A stretch of 64,000 nt of DNA, taken from contig JANQHO010000052.1 in the NCBI GenBank assembly GCA_028277105.1, positions 1-64,000 on the forward strand, given 5' to 3'. Each line of letters opens with the position of its first letter. The stretch's first letter is position 1. This document shows, one piece after another, positions 37,406-44,244 of the stretch. The DNA comes from Owenweeksia sp. GTDB taxonomy: Bacteria; Bacteroidota; Bacteroidia; Flavobacteriales; Schleiferiaceae. The notes beneath the pieces were generated by a model that saw only the letters and a list, made by a program, of their open reading frames with translations, was not told the DNA's origin and ran no database searches. The position numbers and the translations under genes were made by a program.

Positions 37406-37960
37406 ATGGAGGAATTAGATCTGATTTACGAAGAAGCAGAGGACAATATGAAGAAGTCCGTTGCCCACCTTGAAAAAGAACTGGTTAAGATAAGGGCTGG
37501 TCGTGCCAACCCCAGTATGCTTGACGGTGTTAAGGCGGAATATTACGGTTCCCTTACACCACTTAACCAGGTTGCCAATATCAATTCAACGGATGCCAGA
37601 ACACTTACAGTACAACCCTGGGAGAAATCTTTGATCCCGGAAATAGAAAAGGCCATTTTAAACGCTGGCCTGGGTTTAAACCCCCAGAACAATGGTGAAA
37701 TGGTGATCATCAATATCCCGGTTTTAACCGAGGAAAGGCGTAAAGACCTGGCCAAACGTGCCGGATCCGAAGCTGAAGACGCACGGGTAGGCATCAGAAA
37801 CTCCCGCAAGGAAGCTAACGATATGATAAAAAAACTCGAAGGCGTTTCAGAAGACATCATTAAAGATGCTGAAGATGAGGTACAGAAAATAACCGATAGC
37901 TATATTCAGAAAGTAGATAATATATTGAAGAAAAAAGAAGAAGAAATAATGCTGGTTTAA
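37406..37960 (+). CDS. frr: ribosome recycling factor
   Basis: Splits post-termination ribosomes together with EF-G. The 184-residue protein shows the three-helix bundle pattern, with KIRAGRANPSMLDGV, the NIPVLTEERRKDLAKRA block and RNSRKEANDMIKKLE. It is second in the pyrH-frr operon. Its terminator lies inside the coding region of the convergent rsmI gene, whose stop is 1 bp away. Confidence 0.98.
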   Translation: MEELDLIYEEAEDNMKKSVAHLEKELVKIRAGRANPSMLDGVKAEYYGSLTPLNQVANINSTDARTLTVQPWEKSLIPEIEKAILNAGLGLNPQNNGEMVIINIPVLTEERRKDLAKRAGSEAEDARVGIRNSRKEANDMIKKLEGVSEDIIKDAEDEVQKITDSYIQKVDNILKKKEEEIMLV

Positions 37961-37961
37961 G

Positions 37962-38639
37962 TTACGATTTACCCGCTACACAAATAACGAATTCCCCTTT
38001 TGGGGAATTTTTTTTGACCTGTTCTTTCAATTCAGCGATGCTGCCTCTTACTGTTTGCTCAAATTTCTTTGAAATTTCCCGCGAATAGGAAGCCTTTCGA
38101 TCAGCTCCGAAATAGTTTTCAAGATCAGTAAATGTTTTGAGCAGGCGATAAGGAGACTCGTAAAAAATCATGGTTCTGCTTTCATTGGCTAAAAATTCCA
38201 GGCGACTTTTCCGTCCTTTTTTTGCCGGTAAAAACCCTTCAAAAACAAAGCTATGTGAGGGGAGTCCTGAATTGACCAGGGCCGGAATAATAGCATTGGC
38301 TCCCGGCAGGGTTTGTACCTCTATGCCGTTGTTTATGGCAGCTCTTACCATCAAGTAACCAGGATCAGATATTCCAGGAGTTCCAGCATCACTGACCAGG
38401 GCAAGGGTTTTACCGGATTTCATTTCTTTAACTAATGATGCTGTGATTTCATGCTCATTATGCATATGATAAGAACGCATGGGAGTGTTTATTTCAAAAT
38501 GCTTTAAGAGTTTTCCGCTGGTCCGGGTATCTTCGGCTAAAATAAGATCAGCTTCCTTTAACACCTCGATCGCCCTGGGAGTAAGATCACTGAGGTTCCC
38601 GATGGGGGTGGGTACAATAAACAACATTCCGCTCATCAA
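37962..38639 (-). CDS. rsmI: 16S rRNA (cytidine(1402)-2'-O)-methyltransferase
   Basis: Methylates the ribose of C1402 in 16S rRNA. The 225-residue protein of the tetrapyrrole-methylase fold has IVPTPIGNLSDLTPRA, AEDTRTSGKLL, VSDAGTPGISDPGY and the C-terminal PKGEFVICV. The region encoding NSPKGEF also forms, on the other strand, the frr terminator. Its start overlaps the end of the MGMT-like gene by 4 bp, so the two are translationally coupled. Confidence 0.96.
   Translation of the reverse strand: MMSGMLFIVPTPIGNLSDLTPRAIEVLKEADLILAEDTRTSGKLLKHFEINTPMRSYHMHNEHEITASLVKEMKSGKTLALVSDAGTPGISDPGYLMVRAAINNGIEVQTLPGANAIIPALVNSGLPSHSFVFEGFLPAKKGRKSRLEFLANESRTMIFYESPYRLLKTFTDLENYFGADRKASYSREISKKFEQTVRGSIAELKEQVKKNSPKGEFVICVAGKS
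37990..38015 (+). terminator. frr terminator embedded in rsmI
   Basis: AATTCCCC-TTTT-GGGGAATT followed by T6 is a perfect 8-bp-stem terminator on the plus strand, 30 bp after the frr stop and wholly inside the rsmI coding region. Confidence 0.85.
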
Positions 38640-38983
38640 ATAAAATTTTCCCTGTCCAGGTGCTCCGAAGGATCCCAGAAAAGCTCATTCCACTCTTTAA
38701 CCTGATCGTCAATCACCTCTATACCTTCAGATTCGAGTAAGTCTTTCATAACATTGCTACCGCCAAAGTGATGCTTCCCGGTCAGTAAACCGTTACGGTT
38801 CAAAACCCGGTGAGCGGCTATATCGGGCATACCCACAGAAGCATTCATGGCGTAACCTACCATGCGTGCACTGTTAGCAGCACCAATAAACCTGGCAATG
38901 GCGCCATAGCTGGTTACTCTGCCGTAGGGTATTAGCCTTACCACCTCATAAACGCGTTCAAAAAAATCAGTACTTTTTGTCAA
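38636..38983 (-). CDS. alkyltransferase-like protein (MGMT family without the acceptor cysteine)
   Basis: A 115-residue protein matching the DNA-binding C-terminal domain of O6-alkylguanine-DNA alkyltransferases: VRLIPYGRVTSYGAIA with the recognition helix, ARMVGYAMNAS, and the active-site strand. Where repair enzymes have Pro-Cys-His-Arg, this one has Ala-Ala-His-Arg (residues 56-59), so it cannot accept an alkyl group. Alkyltransferase-like proteins of this kind bind alkylated bases and flag them for nucleotide excision repair. It overlaps trmB by 17 bp and rsmI by 4 bp in a three-gene minus-strand unit. Confidence 0.88.
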   Translation of the reverse strand: MTKSTDFFERVYEVVRLIPYGRVTSYGAIARFIGAANSARMVGYAMNASVGMPDIAAHRVLNRNGLLTGKHHFGGSNVMKDLLESEGIEVIDDQVKEWNELFWDPSEHLDRENFI

Positions 38984-39647
38984 AACAGAATTGAATGTAA
39001 GTTATAGTTTTATTTTTTTTCCGGTACATCATCTCGTAATGGGTTTTAACCTGATGAAGAATATGATTGGACTCATTGAGCTGGAGATCAATATCGTGAT
39101 AAGCTTCCAAAATTGGATACCCCAGTATTTGTAATACCCCATGAGTGTAGCCGTGAAGAAATTCACTATCTGTTTTAAGATGAACAATTCCTTCAGGTTT
39201 CAGTATTTTTCTGTATTTATCCAAAAAGTCCGGATTGGTTAAACGGTGTTTGGCCCGTTTATATTTAATCTGTGGATCGGGAAAAGTGATCCATATCTCA
39301 TCTACTTCGTTCTCAGCAAAGCAAAAGTCAACTAACTCAACCTGGGTTCTGAGGAAAGCTGCATTTTTCAATTCTGCCTGTTCTACTTCTTTGGCTCCAT
39401 ACCACAGCCGGGCTCCTTTAATATCGATACCGATGAAGTTCTTAGAAGGAAAGCGTTTAGCCATGGCAACAGTGTACTCTCCTTTTCCACAGCCTAGCTC
39501 CAAAACCAACGGTTTATCATTCTTAAAAAACCGCTGTTTCCAACAGCCTTTTAAACTATACTTACTCATTACTTCCTCCCTGCTGGGCTCCAATACGTGA
39601 GCGAAGTTTTCGTTTTCCTTGAAGCGGCTCAATTTCTTTCGCGTCAT
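38967..39647 (-). CDS. trmB: tRNA (guanine(46)-N7)-methyltransferase
   Basis: Makes m7G46 in the variable loop of tRNA. The 226-residue class I methyltransferase has the SAM motif LELGCGKGEY, FIGIDIKGARLW, and a FPDPQIKYKRAKHR segment equivalent to the FPDPWPKKRHHKRR signature of other TrmB proteins. It is first in the trmB / MGMT-like / rsmI unit and divergent from the glycosyltransferase, whose start is 43 bp away. Confidence 0.93.
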   Translation of the reverse strand: MTRKKLSRFKENENFAHVLEPSREEVMSKYSLKGCWKQRFFKNDKPLVLELGCGKGEYTVAMAKRFPSKNFIGIDIKGARLWYGAKEVEQAELKNAAFLRTQVELVDFCFAENEVDEIWITFPDPQIKYKRAKHRLTNPDFLDKYRKILKPEGIVHLKTDSEFLHGYTHGVLQILGYPILEAYHDIDLQLNESNHILHQVKTHYEMMYRKKNKTITYIQFCFDKKY

Positions 39648-39690
39648 GAGGCAAAATTAAACAAGCTATTTTTTGCAACTTGCCTCGCAG

Positions 39691-40776
39691 ATGCAGAATA
39701 GCGGAAAGATACTTTTTGGTGTTTTGAATTGGGGCCTGGGTCATGCCACACGTTCGGCTATCCTTATCAAAAAACTGGCGGAAAGCAGCTGGGAACCTAT
39801 AATAGCCAGTGATGGCGAGGCGTTATTGTATTTAAAGAACCAATTTCCCCAATACTCTTTTCTCGAATTACCCTCTTATCACATAGCTTACAGCAAGCAT
39901 AGCAATCAGTTGGGAATAGTATTCCGGCAGTTGCCAGCAATCTACGGGGCCGTTTCAAAAGAAAAAGAAATAGTAAGAGTATTTATACGGGAAAACCCCA
40001 GTGTAAAAGGAGTAATATCTGATAATCGTTTAGGCTTTTATCATCCGGGCGTTCCCTCGGTTTACATTACTCACCAGCTTAATCTCCAGGCTGGTTGGCT
40101 TAACGGGTTGGCCTCAAGATCTCACCGTTTTTTCATCCATAGGTTCAGTGAATGCTGGGTGCCTGATTTTGAAGATCCGCTCAAAAGCCTTGCAGGCAAA
40201 CTCAGCAAGGGATCAGATATACAGATACCCTTGAAATACTTAGGCCCGTTGTCCCGCTTTAGCGAAACGGGTGTTATCCCAGTGAAAAAAAAATACCTCT
40301 ACTCAGCTGTATTGAGTGGTCCCGAGCCTCAGCGTAGCATACTGGAAAGAAAAGTTGTTGATTTTTTTTCGGACAGTAAAGAACCCTGTGTGTTGGTAAG
40401 AGGTACAAAAAAGGCTACAGTTTTAAATGCCGGAACTAATGTAAAAGTGATTGATATGGCTGGAACAGAAGAACTATATGATGTTATAACTTCTTCTAAG
40501 CTACTGATCAGCCGTAGTGGCTATTCTTCGATTATGGATTATTACTATTTACAGGCTAAAGCCCTGCTTATTCCTACACCTGGCCAAACAGAACAGGAAT
40601 ATCTTGCCCAAAGACTAAGAGATAAAAAGTTGTTTTACAGTTCGGATCAAAAAAAACTGAATTTTGCGGAAGACCTTAAAAAGGCGATGAGCTATTCGGG
40701 GTTTAGAAGTTTTGAGAGCAAAATAACTTCCTGGGAAGAATTATTTTCCCTTTTTGAGGGTAAAAGAAAATGTTGA
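39691..40776 (+). CDS. glycosyltransferase of the MurG/UDP-glucuronosyltransferase fold
   Basis: About 361 residues. ATG 39691 is preferred over TTG 39673. The N-terminal VLNWGLGHATRSAILI is the glycine-rich nucleotide-sugar fold opening, and the late SRSGYSSIMDYYYLQAKALLIPTPGQTEQEYLAQRL block is the donor-binding Glu/Gln region of GT28-like enzymes. The acceptor is unknown; homologues are generally annotated only as glycosyltransferases. It has no signal peptide. The last 36 bp overlap the 3' end of the convergent histidine kinase gene. Confidence 0.85.
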   Translation: MQNSGKILFGVLNWGLGHATRSAILIKKLAESSWEPIIASDGEALLYLKNQFPQYSFLELPSYHIAYSKHSNQLGIVFRQLPAIYGAVSKEKEIVRVFIRENPSVKGVISDNRLGFYHPGVPSVYITHQLNLQAGWLNGLASRSHRFFIHRFSECWVPDFEDPLKSLAGKLSKGSDIQIPLKYLGPLSRFSETGVIPVKKKYLYSAVLSGPEPQRSILERKVVDFFSDSKEPCVLVRGTKKATVLNAGTNVKVIDMAGTEELYDVITSSKLLISRSGYSSIMDYYYLQAKALLIPTPGQTEQEYLAQRLRDKKLFYSSDQKKLNFAEDLKKAMSYSGFRSFESKITSWEELFSLFEGKRKC

Positions 40777-41787
40777 ACCCGCATCTTCGCTACTCCTTAC
40801 ATTAATGCTTTGCTTATGAGCCTCCAGAATGTGTTTTACTATGGAAAGGCCAAGTCCAGTGCCTCCCGCTTCCCGGGAACGGCTTTTATCAACCCGGTAA
40901 AAGCGTTCAAATATCCGGGGAATATCCTCCTGGGGTATACCTACACCATCGTCTGAAACCTCTGTCAGTATGTTATTATGCATGTCATAAAAGCGAACTT
41001 CAACTTTTCCTTTTTCCTTACCGTACTTAATTGCATTAGTTATCAAATTGATGATCACCTGTTCGATTTTTCCGCGATCGGCATAAACCTTAATGGGCTT
41101 TTCGTATTCTTTTTTGAGTTTCAATTTTATTTTCCGGTTTTTAGCCTTGTCTTCCAGGAGCTCAAATACTTCGTGAAGCAGGATAACAATATCAAAATTA
41201 GACAGATTGAGCTGAACCCTGTTGGACTCGAGCGCGCTAATGGTTTCCAGGTCTTCTATAATGTTGATCATCCGGTCTACCGATTTATTAGCTCTTTTTA
41301 AATACTTCCGGTTGATCTCGGGGTCGTCTAAGGCACCATCCAATAGAGTGAGCAGGTAGCCCTGGATGTTAAATACCGGGGTTTTTAACTCGTGGGAAAT
41401 ATTGCCTATAAATTCTCTGCGGAAAGACTCTCTTTCCTTGAGTTCCTGTATTTCGTTACGCCTTTGCTCGGCCCATTCTGATACCTCGCGGGTAACCATG
41501 TCCAGGTCAGAACTGCGTACAATTTCGTCCTCATCCAAATCATCTCCAACCTTTAGCTCGTGTATATTTTTGTAAATGATCTTTACTTTGTTGTAAATAA
41601 ACTGTTCTACGGAAAAGCGCACCAATAAAAATGAAATAATAGTAGCCCATAAGGTGAGCATTGTAATGGCGGTCCAATCGAGATCGGCCTTGGTGAAAGT
41701 GTTGATAAGAATGACAGAACCCAGTACCAGTAAACCGAGTAAAAGGGATACGCTTAAGGCCAGTATGTTGGGACGTTCAAAACGCAT
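40741..41787 (-). CDS. PhoR-like sensor histidine kinase
   Basis: A 348-residue kinase with two membrane helices (about 9-30 and 39-57), almost no periplasmic loop, a short linker (61-110), then HisKA with the phosphoacceptor His132 in ISHELKTPVFN. The ATPase domain has N box INLITNAIKYG, G1 DDGVGIP and G2 GGTGLGLSIVKHI. The lack of a periplasmic sensor is like PhoR, which senses phosphate through the transport machinery. It lies 17 bp after the response regulator gene. Other PhoR-like kinases share this layout, so the phosphate role rests on the locus. Confidence 0.93.
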   Translation of the reverse strand: MRFERPNILALSVSLLLGLLVLGSVILINTFTKADLDWTAITMLTLWATIISFLLVRFSVEQFIYNKVKIIYKNIHELKVGDDLDEDEIVRSSDLDMVTREVSEWAEQRRNEIQELKERESFRREFIGNISHELKTPVFNIQGYLLTLLDGALDDPEINRKYLKRANKSVDRMINIIEDLETISALESNRVQLNLSNFDIVILLHEVFELLEDKAKNRKIKLKLKKEYEKPIKVYADRGKIEQVIINLITNAIKYGKEKGKVEVRFYDMHNNILTEVSDDGVGIPQEDIPRIFERFYRVDKSRSREAGGTGLGLSIVKHILEAHKQSINVRSSEDAGSTFSFTLKKGK

Positions 41788-41804
41788 TAAGGGAAAGGTA
41801 AGGT

Positions 41805-42488
41805 TTATGCTTCAAACTTATACCCCACTCCTTTAACGGTTTTGATGTATTTATCTCCGATTTTTTCGCGCAGCTTGCGGATATGAACGTCTATGGTTCT
41901 TCCACCAACCACTACTTCATTACCCCATATCTTATCCAGTATCTCATCGCGGTGAAATACTTTTCCCGGGCGGGAAGTCAGGAGTGAGAGCAGCTCAAAT
42001 TCTTTACGAGGCAAATCCAGTTTTTTATCTTTATAGCGTACCTGGTATTTATCCAGATCAATGGTAAGGTTGCCAAACTCCTGGATAGAAGATGATTTTT
42101 GCGATTGCCCGTATCGTCTTAATAAGGCTTTGATCCGGCTTACCAATACTTTAGGTTTTATAGGCTTGGTAATATAATCATCAGCTCCGGCATCAAATCC
42201 TGCTACCTGCGAGTAATCCTCGCCCCGGGCAGTTAGAAAAGCTATAAGGGTTTCGTTGAGTTCAGGGGTATTTCTGATCTGGTCACAAGTTTCAATTCCA
42301 TCCATACCCGGCATCATTACATCCAGTAAAATGAGGTGCGGGTTTTCCTTTTTGGCTATTTTCAAGCCTTCTTCTCCGTTAGAAGCAGTAATTACTTCGT
42401 AATTTTCCTTTCTTAGATTATAACTGACAAACTCAAGTATGTCAGGCTCATCATCAACCAGAAGAATTCTATAGTCGTTGTTTTTCAT
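41805..42488 (-). CDS. PhoB/PhoP-like response regulator
   Basis: A 227-residue OmpR-family regulator. The receiver has Asp11-Asp12 as acidic pocket, phosphoacceptor Asp56 (LILLDVMMPGMDG) and Lys108 (YITKPIKP). The C-terminal winged helix has RKEFELLSLLTSRPGKVFHRDEILDKIWG and the recognition helix VVGGRTIDVHIRKLREKIG, followed by VKGVGYKFEA. This is close to PhoB/PhoP. A promoter with TTG and TAATTTTG lies upstream. Phosphate as signal is inferred from the repeats and genes across the intergenic region. Confidence 0.93.
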   Translation of the reverse strand: MKNNDYRILLVDDEPDILEFVSYNLRKENYEVITASNGEEGLKIAKKENPHLILLDVMMPGMDGIETCDQIRNTPELNETLIAFLTARGEDYSQVAGFDAGADDYITKPIKPKVLVSRIKALLRRYGQSQKSSSIQEFGNLTIDLDKYQVRYKDKKLDLPRKEFELLSLLTSRPGKVFHRDEILDKIWGNEVVVGGRTIDVHIRKLREKIGDKYIKTVKGVGYKFEA

Positions 42489-42505
42489 GCTTCTGTAATT
42501 TTTCC

Positions 42506-42538
42506 CAAAATTATATATATAAGACGTAGCCCTTCCAA
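42506..42538 (-). promoter_or_regulatory. promoter of the response regulator/kinase operon
   Basis: On the minus strand TTG (42538-42536), a 22-bp spacer and TAATTTTG (42513-42506, exact TAnnTTTG) precede the ATG by 17 bp. TTAACA and TTAATA, 11 bp apart in the opposite orientation (42541-42557), abut its -33 element and could allow autoregulation. Confidence 0.55.
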
Positions 42539-42814
42539 CCTTAACAAATCTTTAATACAGTATTATGAATATTATCCCATTGTTAAATAAGGGTTTTAGA
42601 AGTGTTTTGGGGCAGTTGTAATATTAAGTTATAATAACATTGCGAATATAAAGTTGATTGTATATTTATGAATCAGAAAATCAACTTGTTGGCTTTGGAA
42701 ATAGCCCTTTAGACAAATAAATGGCCTGCCAAAATGAAAAATTATAACCAACCATATTGTTTTTTTCTTTTACTCAGGCGGTTATCAGTTATTTACTTCA
42801 ATTGTTTTTCAAAG

Positions 42815-42859
42815 GTAACAGTTCATTAACAGAGGCTTAACACTACTCCTCTAATATTG
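42815..42859 (+). promoter_or_regulatory. Pho-box-like triple repeat and -7 element
   Basis: TAACA occurs at 42816, 42827 and 42838, exactly 11 bp apart; the last two are full TTAACA, the first GTAACA. TAATATTG (42852-42859), one mismatch to TAnnTTTG, begins 9 bp after the last repeat. This is the geometry of PhoB/PhoP-activated promoters, where 11-bp direct repeats replace the -35 element; Bacillus PhoP binds TT(A/C/T)A(A/C/T)A-type repeats. The 38 bp to the ATG give an ordinary leader. Confidence 0.6.
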
Positions 42860-42897
42860 CACTCGATTTTAATCTTAATCCTAAATTTTATTAAATC

Positions 42898-44151
42898 ATG
42901 AGAAAATTATTTTTCGGTTTTGTAGCGGTAAGCGCTATGATATTCACTTCTTGTAGTGATGATGACGATGAACCCAACAATAATAATGACAACAACACTG
43001 CAGTAGTTGTTAAATCAGGTTCTATTACTTCTGACGAAACCTGGACTTCAGACAATATATACCGTCTTGACGGTAGAGTATTGATTACAGGTGGAGCTGA
43101 GCTTACTATTGAGCCAGGAACTATCATTAAAGCATCTCCGGGAACAGGTTCTTTCGCCTCTGCTCTTATTGTTACTCGCGAAGGTACTATCAACGCTCAG
43201 GGTACAGCTGAAGCTCCTATTATCTTCACCTCTATTGCTGATGACATTGAGCCAGGTCAAATTGAGAGTCCTAACCTAGATCCTACTAATAGTGGTCTTT
43301 GGGGTGGTGTTATCATCTTGGGTGATGCTCCAATCTCTGCTCAAAACTCTGGTGGTACAGATGTTACTGAATTACAAATTGAAGGAATTCCTACTTCTGT
43401 AGATGCAAAATACGGTGGTAACAATGCCTCTGATAACTCAGGGACTTTCACTTATGTTTCTATTCGTCACGGAGGTTCTAATATCGGTGCTGGTAACGAA
43501 ATCAACGGTCTTACTTTAGGTGGTGTTGGTTCAGGTACTACTATCAACAATATCGAAATTGTAGCTAATCAAGATGATGGCGTTGAATGGTTTGGTGGAG
43601 ACGTTGACGTTTCTAATGTTTTAGTTTGGAATAGCGGTGATGATGGTCTGGATACTGACCAGGACTGGATTGGTACTTGTTCTAACTTCTTGGTAGTAAC
43701 ACCTAGAAGCGGTTCCGCATTTGAATTAGATGGTCCTGAAGGTTCTTTAAACCGTGGTTTCCACACTTTCACTGACGGTGTTGTTTACGCTGGTGAAGAT
43801 ATTGATCACTTAGTAGACTGGGACGGTAGCACTAATGCTGCTGTTAGTAATGTATACTTTTTCGGAATACCCGCTTCTTACAGACAAATCTTAGATAATC
43901 CTGCTACTCCAGATGATGATGAGTCATTTGATCCAATTGAATCTTTTGGAGGTGATGGTTCAGGAACATCTACTAATTGGGAATATACACTAGCTGCTGG
44001 TGGTGCAACTGTAGCTGAGATATTCATTGGCGTTACAGCTACTATCTTAACTGAAGTAGGTCAAAACCAAAATACTGTTGGTTACAACGCTGACTTTGGT
44101 TGGACATGGGCTAGCCAATCTAATGCTCTTGCTTCAATCGGCCTGATGTAA
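42898..44151 (+). CDS. surface lipoprotein with beta-helix-like repeats
   Basis: A 417-residue protein. Lipobox MIFTSCSDDDD (Cys19) and an Asp/Asn-rich spacer precede a body of short repeating strands (GAELTIEPGTIIKAS, LIVTREGTINAQGTAEAPIIFTS, GGVIILGDAPI, EINGLTLGGVGSGTTINNIEIV) like a right-handed beta-helix. Such proteins are often encoded beside TonB receptors in Bacteroidetes and sometimes mislabelled as multidrug transporters. Codon choice is biased to T-ending Gly, Ser, Thr and Val codons, as in abundant proteins. It has a Pho-box-like promoter and is followed by a strong terminator, so it can be expressed more highly than the receptor downstream. Confidence 0.85.
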   Translation: MRKLFFGFVAVSAMIFTSCSDDDDEPNNNNDNNTAVVVKSGSITSDETWTSDNIYRLDGRVLITGGAELTIEPGTIIKASPGTGSFASALIVTREGTINAQGTAEAPIIFTSIADDIEPGQIESPNLDPTNSGLWGGVIILGDAPISAQNSGGTDVTELQIEGIPTSVDAKYGGNNASDNSGTFTYVSIRHGGSNIGAGNEINGLTLGGVGSGTTINNIEIVANQDDGVEWFGGDVDVSNVLVWNSGDDGLDTDQDWIGTCSNFLVVTPRSGSAFELDGPEGSLNRGFHTFTDGVVYAGEDIDHLVDWDGSTNAAVSNVYFFGIPASYRQILDNPATPDDDESFDPIESFGGDGSGTSTNWEYTLAAGGATVAEIFIGVTATILTEVGQNQNTVGYNADFGWTWASQSNALASIGLM

Positions 44152-44171
44152 GTCTTATTGACACTATTGTA

Positions 44172-44215
44172 AAAAGGCTTGCTTTATAAATTTTTATAAA
44201 GCAAGCCTTTCTTGT
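44172..44215 (+). terminator. strong hairpin between lipoprotein and TonB receptor genes
   Basis: AAAGGCTTGCTTTATA and its complement TATAAAGCAAGCCTTT (stem of at least 16 bp, about 44173-44210) followed by a short T-rich tail. The receptor gene starts 35 bp later with no clear promoter between, so partial read-through probably feeds it. Confidence 0.85.
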
Positions 44216-44244
44216 TTAACATACAAACTAAGAGAACAACAGCA

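Larger units (their letters stand above)
42489..42897. other. 409-bp divergent intergenic region
   Basis: The only gene-free stretch above 300 bp. It holds the regulator operon promoter on the left, and on the right three TAACA repeats with a -7-like element before the lipoprotein gene. An imperfect palindrome (AAGTTGATT 42651-42659, AATCAACTT 42679-42687) lies in the middle. I see no small ORF or RNA gene in it. Confidence 0.6.
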
